From Paenibacillus sabuli (GTDB lineage: Bacteria; Bacillota; Bacilli; Paenibacillales; Paenibacillaceae), in the NCBI RefSeq assembly GCF_014705605.1, contig NZ_JACXIZ010000028.1, positions 62,001 to 126,000 on the forward strand: DNA of 64,000 bases, read 5' to 3'. The notes beneath the pieces are model-generated. The model made no database searches and was not told where the DNA came from. It saw only the letters and a program-made list of their open reading frames with translations. Below, piece after piece: positions 23,879-33,836 of the stretch (position 1 is its first letter; each line of letters begins with the position of its first letter). A program made the translations under genes and the position numbers.

Positions 23879-26800
23879 ATGAGGCAAAAATGGATGACTG
23901 CCGTCGTCGGCATTGTGTTGCTCGTGCTGCTGCCGGTCTATTGGGTCGGCGCTTCCGTCATGGACCAGCTCCGCTCGCCCGAAGCCAGGAGCGGCTATCT
24001 CGATCTGACGGAGTGGCAGTTCGCTCAGGACGGGACGATTCGGCTCAGCGGAGAGTGGGAGTTTTATGGCGGCCGGCTGCTGACACCGGAGGATTTTCGA
24101 GGTGCAGACGAAGGCGGAGGCCACCTTGCACAGCCGGACCTCGTCCGTCTGCCCGGCAGTTGGAACGGCTATCTGGCGTCACGCGGCGCTTCCGGCGAAG
24201 GCTATGGCACTTACCGGCTGCGCATTCAATTGCCCGAGGATGCGACAAGTATTTACGGCGTGCGCACCTCGAATATTCGCATGGCCAATCGGGTCTATCT
24301 CGGGGATGTGCTGGTCGGCAGCGGCGGCGTGCCGTCGTCCGAGGGGCGTGAGGCAGAGGTGCCCTACAATGTGCCGTACGTCGGCTTTGCAGCCGTCCAA
24401 GGGCCGACCGTAGACCTGCTCGTCCAGGTCTCCAACTACAATTATTCCTCGGGCGGCATCATCTACCCGCTGCGCTTCGGCGATCAGCAAGCCATACTGA
24501 GTCACCGTGACCGGGCGCTGCTGCTCGATCTGATCATGGCGGCGGGTTTTTTGATTCCGGCTTTGTTTTTTATCGTGCTGTACCGGCTACGGTCGTCGGA
24601 GCGCAGCTTGCTCTATCTGACGTTGCTGGGCTTGTCGGGGCTCGTCTATGTCATGACGCACGGGGAGAAGCTGTTGGCTGAGCTCGTGCCTTCCATGCCT
24701 TACGAGCTGCTCGGCAAGCTCCAGTTCTATTCTTCCGCGCTCGTCTGGTACGGCTTCCTGCAATACGTAGCCGTTTCTTTCCCGCAGACGATTCATCGGC
24801 AGATGCTCGCGGCGCTCAAGCTCGCGACGCTCAGCCTGCTCGCAGTCTGTCTCGTGCTGCCGATGCGCATTTTCTCTTATCTGGAGATCCCGGTGCTGAC
24901 CGTCGGCTTGCTGACCGTGGGCTACGTGCTGTATGTGATGGTCCGCGCGCTGCGCCAGCAATCGGCCAATATGCTGCCGCTGGCCGTCAGCGTGCAGAGC
25001 ATCGCGGTGTCGATCCTGGCGAGCACGCTGACGGTGCTCGGGCTGCTGGAGGATCAGACGCTGGTCTCCTACGAGATGCTGATTTTTGTGATGGCGCAGG
25101 CGCTGCTCATCGCGCAGCGGTTTGCGACGAGCTTTCAGGAGGTGGAGGATCTCTCGGAGCGGCTGCTGACGCTGGACGGGCTCAAGGACGAATTCCTGGC
25201 CAATACCTCGCACGAGCTGCGCACGCCGCTGCACGGCATGATCAATATCGCCGATACCGTGCTCGCCGGGGCGGCCGGTCCGCTCAGCGTCCGTCAGGCG
25301 AATCAGATGGCGATGATCGTCTCCACCGGCAAGCGTCTCTCGGCGCTGGTCAACGATATTCTGGACTTCTCCAAGCTCAAAAACGGCGAGCTCACGCTGC
25401 AGCGCAGACCGGTCGATCTGCGCGCCGTCGTCAAAGCGGTGCTGGGTGTCGTCGGCATGATGAGCGGCAAACGCGAGCTGCGCTTTTATACGGAGTGGGC
25501 GGATGATCTGCCCCTGCTGCATACCGATGAGGACCGGTTGCAGCAGATTCTGTATAATCTGCTGGGCAATGCGGTCAAGTTCACGCATCGGGGAGAGATC
25601 CGGGTCAAGGCGGCCCGGGCGGCCGGAGGACTGGTCGCCGTGTCGGTGTCCGACACGGGCATCGGCATCGCGCCCGAGCAGCTGGACGGAATCTTCAAGG
25701 GCTACGATCAAGGCGGACGGGAGCACGAGACCTCGGGTGCCCTGCGCGGGACCGGGCTCGGGCTGAGCATCACCAAAAAGCTCGTCGAGCTCGGCGGCGG
25801 CACGATTCGCGTGCGCTCGCGGCTCGGTGAGGGCTCGGTCTTCACCTTCACGCTGCCGATGCTGCCCGATGCGCAGGCGCGCGTCAATCCGCGGCTGGAT
25901 CAGAGCGCCGCGGCAGCCGAGCCGGCCCCGCAGGTGCCGGTGCTGGCGGAGGCTCAGGACGTGGAAGCGGCCGGGCCGGTCATCGCGCCGGAGTCGACGA
26001 TCCTGGTCGTCGACGACGATCAGGTGAATCTGCAGGTGCTGATCAACCTGCTCGCCATGGCCCATTACGAAGTCATCGCCGTCGACAACGGCGAACGGGC
26101 CCTGGCGGCGCTCGAAGAGCGTCCTGACATCGATCTGGTCATTGCGGACTGGATGATGCCGGGCATGTCCGGCCTGGAGCTGAGCCGTTCGATCCGCGAG
26201 CGCTACCGGCTCTCCGAGCTGCCGATCCTGATGCTGACGGCACGGACGCGTCCGGACGATATTGTGGCGGGCTTTCGCGCCGGCATCAATGACTTTCTCG
26301 GCAAGCCGGTCGACGCCGACGAGTTGCGGGCCCGCGTCGGTACGCTGGCAGCGCTGCGCCGTTCGGTGCAGAAGACGGTACAGACCGAGATGGCCTTTAT
26401 GCAGGCGCAGATCAAGCCGCATTTTTTGTACAACGCCATGAACACCATCATCTCGACCTGTCCGGTCGAGGCGGAGCAGACGATGGAACTGCTGCTGGAG
26501 CTGAGCCAATATTTGCGTAGCAGCTTCGACTTTCAGAATCGAGAGCAGCTGACGACGCTGGACAAGGAGCTGGAGCTGGTACGCTCCTACCTGTCGCTGG
26601 AGAAGGCGCGCTTCGAGGAGCGGCTCCAGGTCGACTTCGACGTCGAGGCGGAGCCGGGCAGTCTGCTGCCGCCGCTGTGCATCCAGCCGCTCGTAGAGAA
26701 TGCGGCGCGTCACGGCATCCTGCAGCGGCTGCACGGCGGGCGCATCCGGGTGCGGATCGTCGAGCAGGGCGGGATGGTCGAGGTCGAGATTGCCGACGAC

Positions 26801-27049
26801 GGCGTCGGCATGGATCCGGAGCGTGCGGCGGCGCTGCTGCAAGGCGCGGACGGGGCCAACGCCTCGGACTCCGGCACCGGCGTCGGATTGCTCAACATAC
26901 ATCGCAGACTGCTGGCGATCTACGGCAAGGGCTTGCGGATCGAGAGTCGCCCGGACGAAGGGACCGTGGTCCGCTTCGCGGCGCCGCAGCAGATGCGGAC
27001 GCGAGGGCAACAAGGGGAGGGACGCGAAGATGCGCGCAATCTTGATTGA
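23879..27049 (+). CDS. 7TM-DISM hybrid sensor with two kinase modules and an internal receiver
   Basis: 1056 residues. Order: signal anchor; extracellular jelly-roll-like 7TM-DISM extracellular domain (about 40-205); seven membrane helices (about 215-410); short coiled coil; HisKA (SHELRTPLHGMINIAD, His near 446); HATPase_c (LLGNAVKFTH, DTGIGI, GTGLGLSITKKL); receiver (ILVVDDDQ, Asp in LVIADWMMPGMSG, LLTARTRP, FLGKPVD; about 705-825); then a LytS/YesM-type His_kinase (QIKPHFLYNAMNTIIS) and a second HATPase_c (PLVENAARHGI, DDGVGMDP, GVGLLNIHRRL). Overlaps the next gene by 20 bp, so its partner is that regulator. Two different kinase types in one chain is an unusual phosphorelay layout, though known in Bacilli. 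Confidence 0.9.
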   Translation: MRQKWMTAVVGIVLLVLLPVYWVGASVMDQLRSPEARSGYLDLTEWQFAQDGTIRLSGEWEFYGGRLLTPEDFRGADEGGGHLAQPDLVRLPGSWNGYLASRGASGEGYGTYRLRIQLPEDATSIYGVRTSNIRMANRVYLGDVLVGSGGVPSSEGREAEVPYNVPYVGFAAVQGPTVDLLVQVSNYNYSSGGIIYPLRFGDQQAILSHRDRALLLDLIMAAGFLIPALFFIVLYRLRSSERSLLYLTLLGLSGLVYVMTHGEKLLAELVPSMPYELLGKLQFYSSALVWYGFLQYVAVSFPQTIHRQMLAALKLATLSLLAVCLVLPMRIFSYLEIPVLTVGLLTVGYVLYVMVRALRQQSANMLPLAVSVQSIAVSILASTLTVLGLLEDQTLVSYEMLIFVMAQALLIAQRFATSFQEVEDLSERLLTLDGLKDEFLANTSHELRTPLHGMINIADTVLAGAAGPLSVRQANQMAMIVSTGKRLSALVNDILDFSKLKNGELTLQRRPVDLRAVVKAVLGVVGMMSGKRELRFYTEWADDLPLLHTDEDRLQQILYNLLGNAVKFTHRGEIRVKAARAAGGLVAVSVSDTGIGIAPEQLDGIFKGYDQGGREHETSGALRGTGLGLSITKKLVELGGGTIRVRSRLGEGSVFTFTLPMLPDAQARVNPRLDQSAAAAEPAPQVPVLAEAQDVEAAGPVIAPESTILVVDDDQVNLQVLINLLAMAHYEVIAVDNGERALAALEERPDIDLVIADWMMPGMSGLELSRSIRERYRLSELPILMLTARTRPDDIVAGFRAGINDFLGKPVDADELRARVGTLAALRRSVQKTVQTEMAFMQAQIKPHFLYNAMNTIISTCPVEAEQTMELLLELSQYLRSSFDFQNREQLTTLDKELELVRSYLSLEKARFEERLQVDFDVEAEPGSLLPPLCIQPLVENAARHGILQRLHGGRIRVRIVEQGGMVEVEIADDGVGMDPERAAALLQGADGANASDSGTGVGLLNIHRRLLAIYGKGLRIESRPDEGTVVRFAAPQQMRTRGQQGEGREDARNLD

Positions 27050-28199
27050 CGACGAAAAACCGGCGCTGCAGCATCTGGAACGCTTGCTGCGGGCCGACGG
27101 ACGCATTGAAGTGACGGGCAAATTCACCTCGGCCAAGGAGGGGCTCGCCTATCTGGACGCTAACGGTGTTGACTTGGTATTCCTCGATATCGGGATGCCG
27201 GAGATGAACGGGCTGGAGGCGGGCGAATACATCCAACAACTCGATGGCAGTATCCGGATCGTCTATGTCACCGCCTATTCCGAATACGCGCTCGAGGCGT
27301 TCGAGCTCAATGCGCTGGATTACTTGCTGAAGCCGGTGCTGCCGGCGCGGTTCGCCAAAATGCTCGACCGGATCAGCGCTTACTCGCGCCTGCGCGAACC
27401 GCAGGCCCAGACGGCGGCTGCGCAGGCGGCAGAGTCGGCGGAGGCGGTGTCCGGCGCTGCAGCGCAGCCGCAGGTGCTGTGCTTCAAGTGGCTGGCGCTG
27501 TGGGATGCGGGCGGAAGCGGAGACAAGCTGCGCTGGCGGACGATGAAGTCGCAGGAGCTTTTTGCTTACTTGCTGCACCACAAGGGAGAGTGGGTGTCCA
27601 AGGATCGTATGATCGAGACGCTATGGCCCGAGCATCCTCACGAGCGCGCCGTCAATCTGCTGCACACGTCGATCTATCAGATCCGCAAAATGCTCAAGGA
27701 GCAGGTCCCCGCGGGGACTATCGAATATGCGCAGAGCGGCTACCGGCTGAGCGGCGAGATCGTCACCGATGACCGGCTGTTCGAGTCGGGGCTGCGTGAG
27801 GAAGCGCAGCGGGAGCAGCCCGATTGGAGCCGCATCGATCGCTTGCTCGGGCTGTACCGCGGCGAGTACCTGGAGGATTACGACTATGCCTGGGCCCAGT
27901 CCAGGCAGCGCGAACTTCTGCAGCTCTATACCGAGCACATGACGGCGCTCGCGCACTACGAGCAGCGTACAGGCCGGTTGCGTCAGGCGCTCCAGCGGCT
28001 GATCCTGGTGCAAGTCAAGGACCCGTATGCCGAGGATACGTGCCGGCAGATTCTCGGCCTGTGCGCCGAGCTACGGGATTACAAGGCGATGGAGGAGCAT
28101 TACGCCTCCTTCGCCGCGACGATGCGCGACGATCTGGGCGAGGGGCTCGAGCCGCAGACCGTCGCCTACTACGAGCAGCTGATGGCCTCGCGCCGCTAG
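27030..28199 (+). CDS. Response regulator: REC, winged helix, BTAD (SARP-like)
   Basis: 389 residues; AAGGGGAGGG before ATG, start inside the kinase gene. Receiver (AILIDDEKPAL, Asp in LVFLDIGMPEMNG, VTAYSEYALEAF, LLKPV) about 1-125; Ala/Gln-rich linker; OmpR-like winged helix (SQELFAYLLHHKGEWVSKDRMIETLWPE, LLHTSIYQIRKMLKE) about 175-255; bacterial transcriptional activation domain with TPR-like helices (about 260-385). Same family as other REC-wHTH-BTAD partners of 7TM-DISM kinases. Targets unknown. Confidence 0.9.
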   Translation: MRAILIDDEKPALQHLERLLRADGRIEVTGKFTSAKEGLAYLDANGVDLVFLDIGMPEMNGLEAGEYIQQLDGSIRIVYVTAYSEYALEAFELNALDYLLKPVLPARFAKMLDRISAYSRLREPQAQTAAAQAAESAEAVSGAAAQPQVLCFKWLALWDAGGSGDKLRWRTMKSQELFAYLLHHKGEWVSKDRMIETLWPEHPHERAVNLLHTSIYQIRKMLKEQVPAGTIEYAQSGYRLSGEIVTDDRLFESGLREEAQREQPDWSRIDRLLGLYRGEYLEDYDYAWAQSRQRELLQLYTEHMTALAHYEQRTGRLRQALQRLILVQVKDPYAEDTCRQILGLCAELRDYKAMEEHYASFAATMRDDLGEGLEPQTVAYYEQLMASRR

Positions 28200-28294
28200 G
28201 CGCAGCGCCGGCGGCCGCCCGTTCTTGCAACACGCGTGTATCGCCTCTGGATGGCCTGGATTCAAGCGGCTCGCTGCATCTGCTCGGAGCCGTG

Positions 28295-29686
<1,392 letters not shown>

Positions 29687-29753
29687 CTTCTTCACACGCC
29701 TCCTCAATCGGAATCTGCCCCTTAGCAGGCTGGCATACACGCCCTAGCATGAC

Positions 29754-29798
29754 AAATCGCGCCCGCGCTTGTCAAATTCGACACGCGTGGGCGCGATT
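29754..29798 (-). terminator. Hairpin between fused permease and fumC
   Basis: AAATCGCGCCCGCGCTTGTC against GACACGCGTGGGCGCGATT, nearly perfect, loop AAATTC. On the minus strand it follows the permease gene; the weak T tract leaves its terminator role uncertain. Confidence 0.5.
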
Positions 29799-29827
29799 CG
29801 CAATTATTGTAATGATCACGAGTAAAC

Positions 29828-31573
29828 TTAGAAGCGCCGCCACTGGCTGAGCAGCGTCTCCGAGACGATCCAGCGCCGCAGCAGCAGGAACAGCACGAGC
29901 GGCGGCAGGCTCACCCAGATACAGGCCTGCAGCATTGGCCAGATGCTCTCTTGCTGCCCGTGGATGCTCTGATACAGCAGCAGCATCGGCGGCGCTTGCT
30001 CGGGATCGGGCAGGAACGTCAACGGGCGCATCAGTCCGCTCCACAGCGTGACGAAGTGCAGCGCGCCGAGCGCCAGCAGCGTGCGCCACGTCTGCGGCAG
30101 GAACAGCGTGAAGAAGGCGTGCAGCTCGCCCCGGCCGCTCGCTTCGTGGGCGCGCTTGCGCTCGTCGCAGCGGCGGTTGAACACGCCCGCGAGCACGAAC
30201 ACCGCGGCCAGATTGAACAGCCCGGTCATCACGAGCGCGGCCGGCCTGAGTCCGGTGAGCTCGCGGAGCATCAGGTATTCGCCGAGCGGGTGCGTACCGA
30301 GTCCAAGTGCCAGCAGCAGCCCGCAGACATAGAGCGCGCGGCCGGGCAGCCGCCGGGCGGTGAGCGGGTAGGCCAGCAGCGCGGTCAGCGCCATGAACAG
30401 GACGGCCGCGAGCGCATACAGCAGGCCGTAGCGCAGCATCGCGCCGCCGAGCAGGCCGCTGAGCTCCGATTGCGCAGCGGGGCCCGTATCGATCCCGGCC
30501 AGCCACGGGTGGATGAAGAGCACATACAGGCCGAATAGGACAAGTGCGGCGGGCAGCAGCGCGATCAGGCTCCCGATCGTCGTGCCGGCGGCGCCTCCGC
30601 GGCCGCGGATCGCCTCCGCTCCGGCGTCCGCACGGGGGCGCACCAGGTCGCGGCGCAGCAGCCCGCGCAGCAGCAGATAGACGAGTGCGACGAGCACGAG
30701 CTGGACGACGCTCTGCAGCACCTGTGCGGCTGCGCCGATGCTGAATTCCGCGGTGATGATTCCCGTGCGGAAGGCATATAATCCGAGCGTGTCGGCCGTC
30801 TCGTAGACCATGGGATTGACGAGCACCTGCATCAGATCGAGCGGCTCGGCCAGCAGCAGCGTGAGCTGGATCAGCATGAAGGCGGCGACGGCGCGCAGCG
30901 CCGGCAGCAGCGTCAGCCGCAGATAGCCCCCGGGCAGCTGCGGCTGCGCCTCGGCGGCCGCGTGCCGGATGCCGATCGCGGTCAGCGCCAGCGCGACGGG
31001 CACGCCCCAGACGAGCGCGGTGCGCAGCAGGACGATGGCGCTCCGGAACGCGTCCGCTTGCAAGAGCAGCGGCGTCTCGACGGCGAAGAACGGCGCCTGC
31101 GACGGGGAGAACACGTACACCATGAGCGCCGCGACGACCGTGAGCGGGACGAAGAACGGCAGCAGCAGCAGCGTCTCCAAGGCGCCGCGCAGCCAGCGCG
31201 GCCGCACGGCGGCGAGCGCCAGCGCTAGCACAAGCGCGCCGATGCCGGTGAGCAGCATGTGGCTGAGATTGATCGACACGGTATTGCCCAGCAAGCGAAT
31301 GAATTCGGGGCGGTCGAACAATGCGCTAAAATTGCCCAGCCCGACCCACTCGCTGCCGGCGATTCCCTTGAATAGGTTGTAATCTTTGAGGGCAATCAAC
31401 ACGCCCATAATCAGGGGCCACACCTGAAGCGCAAAGAGCAGCGCCAAGGGAGGAAAAACGATGAAATAATGCAGCTTGTACTTCCATATGCGCTGACCAA
31501 AGGAAAGCCCTTCGACCTCCGTGTAAGCGGTACCAGAAGCGGGGTGTTCCGGACGTTCCGGGTTTGAAGGCAT
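29828..31573 (-). CDS. Fused double ABC permease (sugar type), orphan
   Basis: 581 residues; GAGGAGCG site before ATG. The N-terminal half (about 25-310) looks like a LplB/UgpA-type permease (YFIVFPPLALLFALQVWPLIMGVLIALKDYN, then FVGLGNF-like SEWVGLGNFSALFDRPEF). The C-terminal half (about 340-581) holds another set of about six helices. Both EAA loops are weak or lost: no EAAxxDGA block is present. No binding protein or ATPase adjoins it. Either a divergent two-in-one permease or a membrane protein derived from one. Read from its own promoter, divergent from the ABC exporter at 31770. Confidence 0.75.
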   Translation of the reverse strand: MPSNPERPEHPASGTAYTEVEGLSFGQRIWKYKLHYFIVFPPLALLFALQVWPLIMGVLIALKDYNLFKGIAGSEWVGLGNFSALFDRPEFIRLLGNTVSINLSHMLLTGIGALVLALALAAVRPRWLRGALETLLLLPFFVPLTVVAALMVYVFSPSQAPFFAVETPLLLQADAFRSAIVLLRTALVWGVPVALALTAIGIRHAAAEAQPQLPGGYLRLTLLPALRAVAAFMLIQLTLLLAEPLDLMQVLVNPMVYETADTLGLYAFRTGIITAEFSIGAAAQVLQSVVQLVLVALVYLLLRGLLRRDLVRPRADAGAEAIRGRGGAAGTTIGSLIALLPAALVLFGLYVLFIHPWLAGIDTGPAAQSELSGLLGGAMLRYGLLYALAAVLFMALTALLAYPLTARRLPGRALYVCGLLLALGLGTHPLGEYLMLRELTGLRPAALVMTGLFNLAAVFVLAGVFNRRCDERKRAHEASGRGELHAFFTLFLPQTWRTLLALGALHFVTLWSGLMRPLTFLPDPEQAPPMLLLYQSIHGQQESIWPMLQACIWVSLPPLVLFLLLRRWIVSETLLSQWRRF

Positions 31574-31769
31574 GCGATACGCTCCTCACTGAATAAATTG
31601 GGCGAACAGGCGGCCCGAACGGCTCGAAAGGATCCGAACAGCAACAGGCAGCCTGTTATAGAATAGGCAATGATCGCCAATTTTTCAACCCTTGGCGGGA
31701 AATGCTGTTCAGAATTTCGTAAACTGTTTATAATTAAATTATTTCTTGCTAAACGGATCGGAGGAGCGC

Positions 31770-33836
31770 ATGCGCAAGCTATTCGTCTTTTTGAAACCGT
31801 ATCGGCTGGCGGCGGCCGCGGCGCTTGCCCTGATGCTGATCGAGCTCGTCGTCGAGCTGGTGCACCCGCTGCTGATGGCCAAAGTAATCGACGACGGCAT
31901 CGTCGCCGGCGATCGGGACGCCGTCCTGGCATGGGGCGCCGCGATGATCGGGGTGGCCCTGCTCGGCTTTGCGGCGGGCATGATCAATTCGTTTTTTTCG
32001 GCTCAGGTGAGCCAGGGCTTCGGCCACGATGTGCGGCGGGCGGCATTCGCCAAATTACAATCGCTCTCATACGCCGCCTTCAACCGCTTCCCGACCGCAT
32101 CGCTGATCACGCGGCTGACCAGCGACGTGACGCAGCTGCAGAACGTCGTCTTCATGGGGCTGCGCATCATGGCCCGGGCGCCGCTGCTGATGGCGGGCGG
32201 GCTGACGATGGCGCTGCTCATCAATGTCCGGCTGGCGCTGGTCACGCTCTGCGTGACGCCGCTGCTGCTCGGTCTCCTGGTCTGGGTCATGCGCCGCGGC
32301 TTCGGCCTGTTCAAGCAGGTGCAGGCCGGTCTCGACGGCGCCAACGGCGTGCTGCGCGAGAATCTCGTCGGCATGCGTCTGATCCGGGCGTTCGTACGCT
32401 CCGCCCACGAGACGCGCCGCTTCACCCGGGCGAGCGAGGACCTGATGACGCGCACGATCTCGGCACTGCGGCTAGTCGAGCTGACGCTGCCGCTGCTGCT
32501 GCTCGTCATGAATCTGAGCATTCTGTATATCCTCTGGGTCGGGCAGGCCTGGATCGGCGCCGGCGGACAGCTCGGCGACGTGGTGGCGATCATCAACTAC
32601 ACGCTGCGCATCACCGGCGCCTTCTCCATCATCTCGCTCATCCTGACCGGCGTCTCGCGCGCCCGCGCCTCGGGCGGCAGGCTGGCCGAGGTGCTGGAGG
32701 CGGAGGGCGACGACAGTCCGGCGGCGACCCAGCCAGTCGAGGATGGGCATGCAGTGGTGCCGGCCGCCGAGCATGCGGGAGCCACGCCCGGGAGCGCGCC
32801 GGCCGCTGCGCAGGGGGAGGCTGGGCTGCGCCCCCCAGGCGAGGCGCACGCACCAGGTGTGGAGCACGCCTCAGGCGAGGGGCACGCACCAGGCGAAGCG
32901 CAAGCCCCGGATGAAGCGCAAGCCCCAGGCGACCCGGCGCACGCTGCCGCAGAGCATCCGGAGCATCGCGAGGACGAAGCTGCGCCCGGCGCCGCCAGCG
33001 CGGCTGCTCCGCGCGCAGCTGTCTCGCGCGCAGTTGCCAGCGCGCCGGATGCGACTGCCGCGCCCGGCGCTGTGCCGCGCGGTCCGCGCGTGACCGCAGG
33101 CAGCCTCGCCTTCACAGACGTGACGTTTCGCTACCCGGATACGGCCGAGCCCGCGCTGCAGGGGATCACCTTCGAGGTGCCCGCCGGCGCGACAGTCGCG
33201 GTACTGGGGGCGACCGGCTCGGGCAAGTCGAGTCTGTTCCAGCTCATCCCGCGGCTGTACGAGGCGGACGCGGGACGGATCGAGATCGACGGCATCGACA
33301 TCCGGCGCTATGCGCCCGAGGCGCTGCGCGGCGCGATCGGCTACGTGCCGCAGGAGTCGCTGCTGTTCAGCGGCACCGTCGCCGACAATATTCGCTGGGG
33401 TGCGGCGTCTGCTACCGATGCGGAGGTCGCATTGGCGGCGCGGCGCGCGCAGATTCACGACACGATCCTGCGGCTGCCGCAGCAATACGACACGATGCTC
33501 GGGCAGAAGGGGGTCAATCTGTCCGGCGGGCAGAAGCAGCGCCTCTCCGTGGCGCGCGCGCTGCTGCGGCGGCCGCGGCTGCTGCTGCTCGACGACAGCA
33601 CCAGCGCGCTGGACGCGCACACCGAGGCAAGGCTGCTGGCGGGCATCGCAGAGCTGAACGGCACGACGCTCGTCATCACGCAGAAGATCGCGACCGCGCA
33701 GCGCGCGGACAGCATCCTGTTGCTGGGCGACGGCCGGCTGCTCGGCGCGGGCACGCATGCGGAGCTGCTGCGGACCTCGCCCTTGTATGCGCGCATTGTC
33801 GAGTCTCAGATGAAAGAGGAGGTGAGCGCCACATGA
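31770..33836 (+). CDS. Heterodimeric ABC exporter half, degenerate site, long Ala/Pro linker
   Basis: 688 residues from ATG 31770 (CGGAGGAG upstream). Membrane domain about 1-310; then about 130 residues of low-complexity Ala/Pro/Gly/Glu/His repeats (EAHAPG, EGHAPG, EAQAPD, EAQAPG) before the NBD, which is unusual because this linker is normally short. NBD: GATGSGKSS, LSGGQKQR, LLLLDDSTSALD (Glu to Asp) and ITQKIAT (H-loop His to Gln): a degenerate ATPase half. Partner is the next gene (ATGA overlap). A TATAAT at 31729-31734 may be its -10. Confidence 0.88.
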   Translation: MRKLFVFLKPYRLAAAAALALMLIELVVELVHPLLMAKVIDDGIVAGDRDAVLAWGAAMIGVALLGFAAGMINSFFSAQVSQGFGHDVRRAAFAKLQSLSYAAFNRFPTASLITRLTSDVTQLQNVVFMGLRIMARAPLLMAGGLTMALLINVRLALVTLCVTPLLLGLLVWVMRRGFGLFKQVQAGLDGANGVLRENLVGMRLIRAFVRSAHETRRFTRASEDLMTRTISALRLVELTLPLLLLVMNLSILYILWVGQAWIGAGGQLGDVVAIINYTLRITGAFSIISLILTGVSRARASGGRLAEVLEAEGDDSPAATQPVEDGHAVVPAAEHAGATPGSAPAAAQGEAGLRPPGEAHAPGVEHASGEGHAPGEAQAPDEAQAPGDPAHAAAEHPEHREDEAAPGAASAAAPRAAVSRAVASAPDATAAPGAVPRGPRVTAGSLAFTDVTFRYPDTAEPALQGITFEVPAGATVAVLGATGSGKSSLFQLIPRLYEADAGRIEIDGIDIRRYAPEALRGAIGYVPQESLLFSGTVADNIRWGAASATDAEVALAARRAQIHDTILRLPQQYDTMLGQKGVNLSGGQKQRLSVARALLRRPRLLLLDDSTSALDAHTEARLLAGIAELNGTTLVITQKIATAQRADSILLLGDGRLLGAGTHAELLRTSPLYARIVESQMKEEVSAT

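Noticed and set aside
24587-27136. 849-codon open frame antisense to the hybrid kinase
   Set aside because: Arg/Gln/His/Leu-rich composition typical of a shadow frame, no domain, no ribosome binding site.
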